Shown here: piece by piece, positions 47,104 through 58,581 of the stretch
How the letters are laid out: each line of letters starts with the position of its first letter
How positions within the stretch are numbered: the stretch's first letter is position 1
NCBI GenBank assembly: GCA_037951165.1
Contig: JBBDHG010000015.1
Location: forward strand, 11,258,501 to 11,322,500
Reading direction: 5' to 3'
Length of the DNA: 64,000 bases
Origin: Lophius americanus
Lineage: Eukaryota > Chordata > Actinopteri > Lophiiformes > Lophiidae
The notes under the pieces: generated by a model
What the model was told of the DNA's origin: nothing
Database searches by the model: none
Seen by the model: only the letters and a program-made list of their open reading frames with translations
Translations under genes and position numbers: made by a program

Positions 47104-47640
47104 GACAGCAGTCTATGAAACCGACTGGAGGAGCTCTGACTGCTGCCGGAGACGAAGGAGCTCTATGTGAATGTTCTGAAAGGGTTCAGTGTTACTGAGG
47201 GGATACCAAGGAGTGGCACGCCTACAGGAACCTGTATACCGTAATGTTCCTCCTATCTTGATGAAATATCCGTTGCATGTAGAGTCATGCAGTTGTTGAA
47301 CCTGTATAGCTGTGAACCTCTGAAAGAGCAAACATAAGGTTTGCCTCAATTAAAGTAAATAAGTAAACATATTTATTTAGCCAGTCAACACATTAATGAG
47401 CAAATATTGTTGGAGCTAGGGCAGGGTTGCAACCAGATTTTTGTGACTGGGGTGGCCTGTGTTGGGGACTATCTTATGAAAGGGTGGTATAAAACACATA
47501 TATAGAAACAAATCAAGGTAGCATTATTCAAGCCTTTATTATCAAATCGAATCTAACGTCGTCATTTGGCTGTATATTAGTACATCACTACACAACTGTA
47601 GTGCAGGCAGAATGAAATCCAGAAAACATTCTAAAAAACA
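47104..47640. other. tmem26 5' flank
   Basis: This sequence lies immediately upstream of the tmem26 ATG and should contain its 5' untranslated region and promoter. No TATA box or other clear core element could be assigned. Confidence 0.4.
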
Positions 47641-47649
47641 CAATCACAC

Positions 47650-47690
47650 AAAATACGGTGTGATTAATCATCTTAATCACACCGTATTTT
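47650..47690. repeat. Perfect 17-bp inverted repeat, 7-base loop
   Basis: AAAATACGGTGTGATTA and TAATCACACCGTATTTT are exact inverted copies around ATCATCT. Further GATTAAGATGATTA words follow immediately. It lies between tmem26 and cabcoco1. Confidence 0.95.
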
Positions 47691-47737
47691 GATTAAGATG
47701 ATTAAAGTGACAGTGTTGGAATAGCAATGTTAAAAAT

Positions 47738-47830
47738 TAAAATAATAATAATACATTTATTTAAATAGCACCTTTCATAACACTGTTACAAAAGGGCTTT
47801 ACAATGAAACATGACAAAAATAAAACCATG
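47738..47830 (-). repeat. LINE/SINE 3' tail, minus orientation
   Basis: (AAT)n is followed by ACATTTATTTAAATAGCACC and CTTTACAATGAAAC, a retroelement tail in reverse. It is similar in layout to, but distinct in wording from, the L2-like tails. Confidence 0.45.
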
Positions 47831-47934
47831 AAACCATGCTTAAATAATATAGAGAATGAAATATGTCCAGTTTAAGTGGTTTGTGCTTTAAAGTGTCTGG
47901 ATTAAAGTGACTGTACAGCATATTACATCTACTC

Positions 47935-48430
47935 TCAAGATGCAGTGGGTAAAATTAAGGGGAGTCTATATGATTTAAAAGAATACAATATTCATAGCTA
48001 TGTTTTGTTAGTGTATAATCACAAGAACGTTTGATGTTTGAGTCATTTTCATCTACAGGGGGGGTGGGTCCTCATTCACAATGGCCTCCATGTTGCACTG
48101 CCATGTTTGTACAGTAGCCCAGAATAGACAAACCCAACACTGGCTGTTAAGAGGGCTTTTCATGTTTGTGTATTGAAGTGACAGAAAGATGATGAAAATA
48201 TGCTTCACCTCTAAACCAACTCAGAAGAATAAATAAGAATAAATTATAAAGGATAAGTCATTTCTGGCTAACTACTCTACTCGGGGGGTAAGGAGGGGAC
48301 CACACCGTTGGAGTATACCCTAAGAGTACCTCTCCTCTAAACAGGCTGGTCCCTGCCAGACACATTTATTCAAGAAGTTTAGCTGCAACCCGCTCTGGAT
48401 TGGCTGAAAACCTCCAGGTACACATGAGCT
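47935..48430 (+). repeat. Dispersed fish element related to 57115-58073
   Basis: GGTAAAATTAAGGGGAGTCT, AATACAATATTCATAGCTATG, CCATGTTGCACTGCCATG and AGTAGCCCAGAATAGACAAA recur in the same order at 57128-57350. It seems incomplete at the right end. Confidence 0.55.
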
Positions 48431-49780
48431 TTACAGCGTCACCCACATGGACTGCTTGCGGCAACATATCTCCTCTATTCCACAGTTTATGCTCCACAGT
48501 GTGGAAAAAATTATAACATTTGTTATCTTACATGTAATTAATGATCTAGATTTGCCAGAGCGCATCGTTTTCAGAATTGAAGTCCAATGTAGATTCTTGG
48601 ATAGGGAGGAACGAGCTGAGGAGCAACACGTTCACTATTTATTTATCTGTTGTTATTTGTTGCTTTACAAAGTTTCGCATGTATGTGGATGTATTATTAA
48701 ATTACACTGTATACCCAGATTCACATTGTAGTCTCATGATCAGGGTCAGAATTCTGTTTAAAAGTCACAAAGAGTATTCAGATTTTAAACTGTGCCAAGG
48801 CATTCGTAAGTCTAGTAATGCAAGTGGAAGAGAAGAAAGAGGCACAAATAAAGACAAAAGATGACAACTGCCATCGAACCCCAAAATAAGATAACCCTTT
48901 ATTAGTCGCACGGCGTGTAATTCATTAACTAAACTATTTTAAAAAATATGATATACTGTATATGCAGTATGGCAATATCAAATACCTGAAGAAATAATAA
49001 TAATTGAAATAGAACATATAGACGGTAAGTATATTAATAGTAAAGTTATAATTTGCGTCCATAAAAGCAGATGCATCAAGACCTACTAACCTAAAATACG
49101 TAAATAAATAAAGTAAGGATAACTAGAATAAACAAATGAAACAGACAATGCCAATGTACAAGTAATTAAAATGTGGAATAAATATAACAGTAAATAGTTA
49201 AAGATAGAATATTACGACTGACCTAAAATATCTATGCATTGAAAAATGAAGTAATTAAAAAATGTAATGGAAAATGTTATTGGACAGTAAATTAATTGTG
49301 GCATTCTGTAAAGGTATACAAGCACTCAAGCAAATGTAAGCCCCTGTCTAAAATATTTAAATAAATGGATTTGTAAATAAAAAGTGAAACAAAAATACAT
49401 TGAAAATATAAACAGTAAAATCGTTAATAATTAAATAGTTTTAAACTTTAATAAAAACAAATACAATGTAGAACCAAAATATAAACTGATGCTACAGACT
49501 ATCATTTATCTTTATTGCTGGTTAATTTATTGGACTTCCATTCCGACGCTTTTTGATGGCGTCACATGTCCCACTATCTCAAGGGAGGCCATAACTGAGG
49601 TTAAAAGTGGTTGACAGTAGCGTCTGCTCACAGGGATCAGGTCAGTGGCTAAAGAAGGTGACAACGAAGCTCAGTCAACAAAATTTGTGGAATTATTCTA
49701 CGAGGATACCGTAGAAACAAAATGAGAAAGACCGGTATTGTTATAAGATGAAATTAGTGACCGTAGATGCTGCCAGTTGC
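48431..49780. other. Intergenic between tmem26 and cabcoco1
   Basis: Very AT-rich sequence (48900-49500) with no recognisable repeat or exon. Two open frames of about 95 codons (48447-48864) overlap in different frames and have no known relatives. Confidence 0.45.
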
Positions 49781-49783
49781 CTC

Positions 49784-49841
49784 AAAGATGGCGTCCGTGC
49801 GCACGCCTCTAGATATGACGTCATCATAAAGCTATGTTGAC
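49784..49841 (+). promoter_or_regulatory. cabcoco1: Putative cabcoco1 proximal promoter
   Basis: Three motifs sit in the 60 bases before the ATG: AAGATGGCGTC (YY1-like), TGCGCACGCC (NRF1-like, partial) and a full cAMP-response palindrome TGACGTCA at 49816-49823. There is no TATA box. The arrangement fits a TATA-less housekeeping or ciliary promoter. The functional claim is inference. Confidence 0.5.
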
Positions 49842-52800
49842 ATGGAAAACCATGACAACGTTCACAAATGTGCGTGTGAACTACGGAAAGCGACGGAGAA
49901 TGAACGGGTGAAAATTACCACTGTGAGACAATAACACTTTTTTTGTTATTTTGCGTGTTTTGTAACATAACTTGATGTGTTTCTTAATGGCAGAGAGAAA
50001 TATGACATCCTACAGTGGCATGCGCACCCACAAGAGCGGATCCCTGAGCTTCTCCAGAAGGATGAAGATGAAATCCAGTTGTAAGAAGCGTTAAAATAAA
50101 AGTTTAAAATGTTTTAATTTTATCTGAGAAGCTATACAATTGTTAGTAATTAGCTATAATAGTTGATTTTAAATTTATTTTAAGATAAACTAACATGACA
50201 AAATACTTTCTTCTAGTGCAATACTAATAAATAAGAACAAAATCATATCTACTATATCTAAAGTGCACCATCAAACATTTACAGACTGAGCAGCCATAGC
50301 ATTACAACTGCAGACAGGTGAATAACGTTGATTATCTCGTTACTATGGTATCTGTCAGTGGGTGGCATCTAACAGGCAGTAAGAAAACGTTTTGTCCTGA
50401 AATTGTTGTTGGAAGCAGGAAAGTATTATCATCTGAGCGACTTTGATAACAACCAAATTTTGATGGCTATATTGACTGAGGAGGTCTCATGTGACAGCGT
50501 AGTATGTCAGAGTGGTACAGGATATGTATGAAAGCGATATGACAGCAGTTAGGTGTGCAGTAGTAGTTACAGATGGATTCAAGGTGGATGTGGGAGTGCA
50601 TCAAGGATAAACTTAGAGCCCCACCCTTGTTTGCTATGATGATGGCCAGGCTGACAGATGAGGTCAGGCAGAAGATTCCATGGAAAGTGATGTTTACAGA
50701 TGATCTCTGTAGTGAGAACAGGGAGCCCTTGCAAGAAAACCTGGAGATGTTGGGGCGTGCAGTAGAGAGAAAAGGAATGAAAGTCAGTCGCAGTAAAACT
50801 GAATACCTGTGTGTGAATGAAATGGAGGCAGGTAGAACAGTGAATATGCAAGGAGTAGGGGTGAGGAATGTACAGGAGCTTCAATGCTTTGGTGAACTGT
50901 TCAAGGCTACCGAGAGTGTGGAAAAGCATTGAAGAAGTGATTGCAGGTAGGGTGGAGTGGGTGGAGAAATGTGTCAGAAGTTATCTGTGACAGAAGACAA
51001 GCAGCAAGAGTGAATGGAAAGGTTTATAAAATGGTATTGCTTTTCTGATTTAGAGGTGGTGGCACTGACCAAAAGACAGGAGGCCGGGCCGGGGGTGCCA
51101 GAGTTGAAGATTTTAAGATTTGGACATGTGGTACAGTGAATATATTGGTAGAAGGATGCTGGTGATGCCTGGCAGGAGAAACTTGGATGTGCTGAAAGAG
51201 GACATGCAGTTGGTTGGTGTGACAGAGGATGATGAATGATGACGAGAGCACAGGTCTGCTCAAAGAAGAAGAGGACTGGATCAATGCCCCTCAAGAACTT
51301 GGGGTCTTGTTGGATATTTCTTTTCGGCAGTGGTTTGTATCGACCAAAGAGGTTGATACCAACCACTACAGGACAACGGGTGATCCAGCCAAAAAAATTT
51401 GGTTTGATAAATGTAATTGCAATTTACCTAGAATGTATTGTGTATTTACAAGTAGCTGGATGTTTAATGAAACATTTTTAAAAAGGTTAAAAAAAAAAGG
51501 CAATCAAATAAACATATAAGCAAATGAACCTCAAGAGGTAGCTGTGTGGTTGCCAGATCTTACAAGAGGAACAAGCAAACTGGTGTACGGCAATCAACCC
51601 GCAAAAACAACTTTACTATTTCAAACCATATTATTAGGGGGATTGTTTTAAGAAATGATTAGTATTGTGGTGAGGCAACAGTGTGGCTGTGAATACTTGG
51701 AAGGATGTAGTGTCTCAGGGGGTCTATATTTGGGAACCACTGATCAAAAAGCTTTCCTGTGGTCTGCAGGGAAATGCAGGAGATTCTGGGCCTCAGTAAC
51801 CATGGCACTTGTATGAAGGAAGCTGCCATGTTGGATTACTATGTCTGTGGCTTCTGGTGGGCCAAAGAGGCCAACTTCACCCCCAAGCAGATTTCCTTCA
51901 CCATGGCAACACTGCATATGCTGCTGGAAAACATAAAAGGTAACCTAAAGTAAATGCATTACATAACTATGTTAGATCTCTGAATTGCATCACTAACTTG
52001 TGCTTTATTGACACGTTGAAGAGAGACAAATGGCTTTAATGGAGAATTTGATGGAGTTCGCAAAGGCCATAGCCATTGCGTGTGACTGTTTGACATCAGA
52101 ACCAGACGCCACTGCACTTCTGAATACACAAGAAGCTATGGGACTCATACGTTACGTCAGAGAAAGGTAAGAAAATGCTCTTGTTTTCACAAGGGAATAG
52201 AGATGTTTGAAGGTTATAGATACCTCTTTTAAATTCCAGCCAACATGTCAGCCCTGCATTAGTGATGAGTTGAACATATGTTCACATCAAAAGTACCCAC
52301 ACTGTAAAAAAGAAAAAGAAAGTATGATTTAAATTGAAACACCGATAGCTCTGACTGCCAGAGATCTACGGTTAAAAAATAAAATGAATATGTACTCCAT
52401 ATTAGTACAAATTACCAAAACAACCGACAAGGTGTCAACCTGTTTTAGGCTTCATGGACCGCAAATAATATTACAATAAATGCTGACTCTTTTTTTCTTT
52501 TGAATCAACATTATTTTACAAATATTAACCATATTTTTAAATCTTGCTACTGTAGAAAAAACTGAGTGCTCTTGCTAAATAGTTAAAAGTAATATGTAAG
52601 TGTAATAGTTAAATGTTTTAATAGTTGAAATATTGTACCAGCAAAGTCTGTATTGTATATGTATATGTATATATGAGTATTTATTTCATGGGTAAGACTT
52701 CCCTTTGACAGTATGGTATTTTTCCCTTCATTTTACCAAAAGGTTGTATTCTCACAGTAATATTCTGTTTTCCACATATTCTGAACATACAAAATTAGTT

Positions 52801-53981
52801 TATTTTAGATTTATTTAATTAGTTAGTGAATTAGTTCACCATATCTACTGAACAAATGGTTCCCAAAGACTGGCCCGTGACCCACACGTGGGTCATATGA
52901 GATTTCATCACCATGGCCAAATAAAATTAGTGATTTTTTGTTCTATTATTCTAGATTTATAGCTGTAGTACACCTTTCAGCCACATGAGGGAGTTTGTAG
53001 CAAAGCAACATGAGGGGTTCTGCAAATCCCAGCGGGATATTGGGGCCAGGCAGGCGGTGCCTTGCTCAGAGGCTCGTTGGGGTAGTATGAATGATAGATA
53101 CACCTGACTGGAAAGCAATACTGAAGATCAAGACCACCTGTCACATTAACAAGGTTCAGGTTGAATTGTGGTTCAAACATTTGATTGACTCTTTTGTTAA
53201 CAACAGTAGCGGGACATAGAACAAAAATACTTGTTATGATAACTGACATGAGCCACAAAGTTCTAACAAGAAGTAGAGCCTATTTTGTGATAGTACTGAC
53301 TGTTGAACGTTTAAACTAATATGAAAGGCCATCGTTGCCTTTATTCTGTTAGTTGTATTGATGCGAGGGGAATAGGTGTCTGCACACACTAGTTGAAATG
53401 TCTTGTGTTTTATTGATGAATGTTTGCTTACTTATAAATGCTCTTCTGCTATTTGTCTGGTTTTCAAGTAGTTAAATGTGTAAATGGTTACTCTGATGTT
53501 TTACTGATTACGACTTCAAAGCATTTAATTTCTCACATAAAAAAGTGATCACGTTTTAAGGTATGGATGTTTACTCCGACTCAATGTATTTTCTCATTTA
53601 TATAGTAGCCTATTTAAAATGTTTATGTTTCGATAAGAAGAGCAAACCATTCCTTTATTGTAGATATAAAATAAATGGCTCTGAACTCTTTTAGGTTATA
53701 TTGTGTTTAATAATTTTTGATGCTGACAACGTTGTGTGTTCTGTTGACTGCAGTCTGTTTCAGAAATATAAACACTACACATTTCTCTTCACCACATCCA
53801 GAGAAGAGCTACAGACAGGTATGAAGGTGAGGCATCGTGTATGTGTGTGTGTCCTATTGGCATGCATTCAAATAAGCTTTTTAAATATGCTGTTTTCCAG
53901 AGGACCGTTGAGGTGTTCAGATGTAAGAATGGTCTCACCCCATTGGAAGAGGGCATTCCCGCTGAACGCCACAGTCTGTGA
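49842..53981 (+). CDS. cabcoco1: Ciliary-associated calcium-binding coiled-coil protein 1 (C10orf107-like)
   Basis: Proposed exons: 49842-49922, 49998-50080, 51770-51939, 52022-52166, 53754-53826 and 53901-53981, giving about 210 residues. Exons 3-6 are firm. Exon 3 encodes KEAAMLDYYVCGFWWAKEAN, the signature of this family; exon 4 encodes an alpha-helical stretch (RQMALMENLMEFAKAIAIAC); exon 5 encodes LFQKYKHYTFLFTTSREEL; exon 6 ends TPLEEGIPAERHSL and stop. Exon 5 has two donors, GTATGA after 53817 and GTGAGG after 53826. Only the second gives an open frame into exon 6. Exon 2 must be read KYDILQWHAHPQERIPELLQ, and its acceptor is ambiguous (cag at 49993 or agag at 49997). Exon 1 is tentative, chosen because its ATG, donor GTGAGA and phase 0 fit the second choice. 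The family is associated with cilia and sperm flagella. It is divergent from tmem26, as in human. Confidence 0.85.
50560..51235 (+). mobile_element. RTE-like reverse transcriptase fragment in cabcoco1 intron 2
   Basis: The + frame encodes PPLFAMMMARLTDEVRQKIP, MFTDDLCSENREPLQENLEM and RKGMKVSRSKTEYLCVNEME. These are the palm and adjoining region of a fish RTE-type reverse transcriptase. The expected F-A-D-D catalytic motif reads FTDD, with a small deletion after it. Downstream to 51235 are decayed 3' segments (GHAVGWCDRG-like words). There is no N-terminal endonuclease. Inactive. Confidence 0.75.
51400..51769. other. Intronic segment ending in a TE-like terminus
   Basis: TCTATATTTGGGAACCACTG at about 51723 reads as the right terminus of a hAT-like fish element (inverse of the AGTGGTTCCCAA type). 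It lies some 25 bases before the splice acceptor of the exon starting at 51770. Confidence 0.3.
52167..53753. other. cabcoco1 intron 4
   Basis: No exon of another gene was recognised. Around 52855-52925 the words ATGGTTCCCAAAGACTGG and ACACGTGGGTCATATGAG resemble a hAT-like element terminus. Confidence 0.4.
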
Positions 53982-54103
53982 AAGGCTCTAGAGAGGTGAC
54001 CTTGTGATGATGAGCAGATGATGGATAGATGGAAAGCATCAGTGTCTGCATGGCTGCTTTCTACTATTCAAAAAATATGTTTTTGAGGATTATACAAAAG
54101 GTT

Positions 54104-54109
54104 AATAAA
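54104..54109 (+). terminator. cabcoco1: Polyadenylation signal of cabcoco1
   Basis: This is the first canonical AATAAA after the stop, 123 bases downstream, followed at about 20 bases by a T-rich stretch (CTCTTTCTTTTTTGCTC). Confidence 0.6.
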
Positions 54110-54344
54110 ATGATTTGCTCTTTCTTTTTTGCTCTAGTGGTTTGTAACACTGACACAGAAGGTTAAGAGGTCAAACCTCTGCCGAGGCACAGTAGTACCC
54201 AAGGCGGACATTACTGGGATCAGATCACTTTATTAAGATACTTTGTAATTGCTAGACCCATCTAAATAATTCAATTCCATATGGATTAATACATAAATAC
54301 AAGTCCGTCAATTTATTTATGAGAGGTGAAATGGAGAGGTAAAA

Positions 54345-54880
54345 TCATGACAACCCCCAGGAAAGGAATGGTTCTGCAGGTGGTGGCCACATTCCATTTC
54401 TCTCTACTTATCTTTAGTTTTGTGTTCTGCTGGTGTCTTTGTCACTACTTGTGACATGAGGCAGTACCTGTAGCCCACTGACGCTGCAAAGGTAGTCCAG
54501 CTCCTCCTGAAGTTGCTACACAATTTGTTGTGTCCCCCAGTACAGCCTCAAGAGTAGGGAGGAGATGCTAGGAGACGGGCTTGGCTTCCTCCTGTAACAG
54601 GACAATACCCGGCTTCATGTGGTCAGAGAGTGAAGGAGGATCCTGGAGGATGAAGGTATTTATGCCTATGAATGGTCCTGATGTTCCCCGAACCTGAATC
54701 CACCTGAGAACCTAGGAGATGTTCTGTTTCTCTGACTAAAGTCTATTCAGGAGCCCTGATCCAGGTCTGGGAGGAGATCCTCCAGGACAACATCCACCAT
54801 CTCATCAGGAGCACACACAGACATTTTCAGGAGGCCCCTTTATCATTTGGGTGTCAGACACACTCCTGGGTCACATTATG
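54345..54880 (+). mobile_element. Internally deleted Tc1-like transposon relic
   Basis: The 5' part matches the relic at 3500-3720 (GGAATGGTTCTGCAG, GTTCTGCTGGTGTCTTTGTC, GTAGTCCAGCTCCTCC). The 3' part from about 54680 (CCCCGAACCTGAATCCACCT, GAACCTAGGAGATGTTCTGT) corresponds to the SPDLNPIEHLWD region near the C terminus of Tc1-like transposases. Much of the middle is gone. Non-functional. Confidence 0.6.
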
Positions 54881-54932
54881 AGTTGTTGGTTCAGCCTGTG
54901 ATTTCAGTTTATTTCAGTTAAATCAGTATGTA

Positions 54933-54936
<4 letters not shown>

Positions 54937-54994
<58 letters not shown>
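54937..54994. repeat. (TA)n microsatellite
   Basis: About 29 uninterrupted TA units just after the Tc1-like relic. The Tyr/Ile open frame across it is an artefact. Confidence 0.97.
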
Positions 54995-54997
<3 letters not shown>

Positions 54998-57114
54998 AAA
55001 CCAGGGGCCAGAGTGGAAACAAAAGCTTGCTGGTCCACAAACAAGAACCGGTAAGGTCAGGGACTGGGGGAGGGGTTCTCATAACAAGTCACCAGAGCTG
55101 TTTTGACGGCACAAAGGGGACCTGAACCATATTCTGCAGGTGGTTTTGATTTTAAGAGCCCTCAGTGTATGCTCATAATTTGGAGATGCTAGAGAGCATC
55201 TTTCAACAAGATGGCCACGCTTAAGGCTCTCCTAAAGAAGGAATTACCAAACTTTAAATTGTCGAAAACTAAAATATCAAAAGGAACAACTTCTGAATAT
55301 AGATTATATAAAAGTTTGGTGAAGTTAGTGTATATATAGTTTGGGAGATACACGCCAGAAATCAAATGGACAGATGGACATACTACTTCTCATTATTTGG
55401 ACGACAGTGGTGGTCGGTATAACTTCCAATCGATCTAATTTGGTCCCTGTAACCCAGTCTCTGATGCTGAACACAGATTTAACAGGAGAAATGCCAAAAG
55501 TACTTTTATTCACTCTCTGGGTACTTTACTGGGAAGAATATGATAAATAAGAAATGGCACCCCGCAGTGGTCCCATGGATTTCCAGCATTCCAGTCAGTG
55601 CTAAGACGTAATGGAATGCATGTAGTAGTCTTACGTATTTAGAATAAAAAACACATGAGTAACTTAAAGTCGGTACAGTTACAATTTAAATCAAAGGAGA
55701 TCAGAATATAGTCATACTCAGGAAATGGATGGATTACTTTAAAGAACTGATTTCTTATTTTGCATGTTTTCTCTTTCGGCAAATATAGAAATATCAGTTG
55801 GCGAACTGCTTTTAGCCCGTCACAGATTACCTGAGCCGTCCCCGGTTGCTTTCTTCTAAATGGTCTTTCATACCCTCTATTCTCCCATGCACTAATAATC
55901 ATGTTTTAATAATGCATGTTTTATTTAGAGAGCTTTTATCAAGGCAAAATCCCAAAACTGCTGGATGTAAAGACAGTTCAGCCATAGAAAGCTCTCAGCC
56001 TGGCTTTCAAGAACCTGTCCAGTCATGCAGACGGGGAGTACCAGAGTACCCAGACCAGACCAGCGGTATCAGAGGTTGAGTCTCCTCCGCTTCTGAAACA
56101 GTTAGCTACAAATACTGGCTTGTGGCTTTGGCACAATGTCTTAGACTTGGGAGGTAAAGCGGTCATCCACTTTTCTTCCTTTTTCTTTTATTGGTTTATT
56201 TGGCAGGGACGTCGTACATTAATAAACATTTCTGTCAATGTACCAGATATAGCCAAAAGGCTATTTTTCATCCGCTGTCCCTGGATCCACTTCTTAAACA
56301 GTTGTTAGTAGAATTATCACCGCCTTCAAGAGTACGGGGCTAAAAGTAGCATTGAGTTGAAAACTCTGGAATTGTGGCGAAAAGAAAACTGTTGGTGATT
56401 CGATTCTACTGATCAAAAGTACATTTCGCCAATAAACCACATGTACAATAATTTGGTTAGTTACTTTCAACTTTATTTACATTTCAGGCTAAGATAAATT
56501 AAATGTGAGGCAATCTTAAAAATCCTCCGTGTCAATTCCCATATTCAAAATGTTAGTTTGCATGTATCAGGGTTTATCTTAGTCTGAGAACATTTCGTAG
56601 TCCAGCATATTTTACATCTAAATCCCAATTTACTGTGTCTTACACCCTTTTATGACAGTACCTAAAGTTTAAAATGAGCCTGTACAAACTCTATAACACA
56701 CCCATTTGTTTGATTTTTCTTTTTAATTTCCATAATTTATAAACAGACATTGTTTTCACACTAGGCAAAATACATTAAAAAAAGATACACAGATCATTAT
56801 CTAACCATATGATAAATATAATTATTTACAATACATGTAAGACTCAATGGGAGGGCAAAATTAAATTGAAGAATTCCTCTACAACGCCATATAAACAAAC
56901 TTACACTTGCTCTGGAAGGTTTGTCTGGAAGCGGATCAAAAAGTGCTGCCACACAGATGTCAACTGAAAACCAAATCCACTACTACCTCAACTTCAGTGG
57001 CTCCCACCGTCTGCTGCTACATATTTATTGGTCTTCACGGTCAGCTATCGGGTGACACAGGTATTTTGTGACTGATCCATTCTGAACACATCGGATCAAC
57101 TAGAAAACAATTCA
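54995..57114. other. Intergenic, no gene recognised
   Basis: Small open frames only. The first 250 bases may still belong to a transposon (CTGGTCCACAAACAAGAACC, CAACAAGATGGCCACGC), but the family is unclear. 56400-56900 is AT-rich without recognisable structure. Confidence 0.4.
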
Positions 57115-58073
57115 AAGGAAGTGTGTGTAAAATTTAGGGGCATCTCTTTAAATGAATGGAATATAATATTCATAACTAAGTTTTTGTCATCATATTATGT
57201 GTTGAAAAAATAATTGTTTTCAATGTAAGAAAAAGCCTTTTTTTAATCTCTAAAAGAAGGTCCTCTTCAATGGAGGACGCCATATTACGCCGCCTTGGTT
57301 GTACTATAGCCTAGTACAGACAACCAAGCCATGGGTCTGGAGGGGGCTTTTCGCTTTTTTTAGGTTGAAGTGGAAGGAAGACAAAAATAAATGAAGTATG
57401 TTCTTCATCTAGTGCAATCTTTTTGCAGCAGCATCCTGCACTTAGCTCTGGGTCAGCTTGCAAAGGCCGTGAGGCGGATTTGGTCCACTAGCTTCACAGC
57501 AACCCGAGGCCAAGCTTGTTGGGTCCAAAGGCTGTTTACTAGGAGCCCACTGCACCCACTTCTGTTCACAGGGAGTGGAGGAAGAGGGGCAGAGCCGCTA
57601 GATAAACAACAGAGCGTGAAGCCGCGCCATTAAGTCATTGAAATATGAACATCCAAGTCATGAAACCATTGAGAGGTTAACTGGTGGGCGCACTGTCTTC
57701 CTACTGGACTCAACTCAGTAGACAAGTGATGACCACACTGTGTGGGAGGGTCCCCTTCATGAGACCTCTCTATGAGGGCCTACTAGCCTATACAGCACCC
57801 CCCCTCTCCCCATCTACACTCCACCACTTCCAATGGCTGTGAATGAGTTCTCACTGCATCCTCTCCCTCGGCGAGACTATCAGCTACCGCAATGTGGAAC
57901 AAATTATTTAATATTCTTTATTATAAAGGTTACCTTTGAGCCTAACTTTTACAAAGTACATTATTTGGGCATTTTCTGGGCCAGCATATATTGTGGGAAA
58001 AGGAGGGGTGAACTGAGGTTGCAGTGTGGAACTTTGCAGCTAGATGCCACCAAGTTTTACACACTGAACCTTT
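57115..58073. mobile_element. Non-autonomous DNA element with terminal inverted repeats
   Basis: The left end AAGGAAGTGTGTGTAAAATT (continuing TAGGGGCATCT) and the reverse complement of the right end, AAGGTTCAGTGTGTAAAACT (continuing TGGTGGCATCT), agree at 24 of 31 positions. The interior has no transposase frame. A related, incomplete copy lies at 47935-48430. No clear target-site duplication was seen. Confidence 0.65.
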
Positions 58074-58581
58074 AAGGGGGTTGGGAAGAAAGCTGTATTA
58101 TTTCATGAATACTACTTAGCATGGAACCAACAATGTCAAACAAAGCTGGGCATGGACAGAAAAACAGCAGCGATACAATACTGAGGTTACTTCTCCATGG
58201 TATAAGGTCAGCGTAAAACTACATAATTCTATCACAACAACTGTATGACTTTGATTGACATGTGAGCTTTACACGCCTTTGTCTCCGGAGCAATAATCGT
58301 TCCAACTGCAGCATCTCTCAACATCGGAAGATTCCTGACGACAAATTGATCAGTATCTTTCATTGAACTCATTTGGACCCTTGGAGTTCAAGGGAAAGCT
58401 CATGAGCTTGAAAGTGTGCGCATGTGCTGCCAGATGAGATCATTGAGCCTCTGGTGATCGCTGCAAACCTTAGTGTGTGCCTGATACCGGGAAGTTGTGT
58501 CCTCATTGGCACTACAGCCCTGCTCCGTGCCAAAGGTATCTGCTATTTTACTACACCCCTCTTTAGATAATGCTGCTCCAT

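Noticed and set aside
50573..50932. 119-codon frame considered as a cabcoco1 exon
   Set aside because: The residues match an RTE-type reverse transcriptase, and the segment lies between firm cabcoco1 exons. It is a retroelement insertion in the intron.
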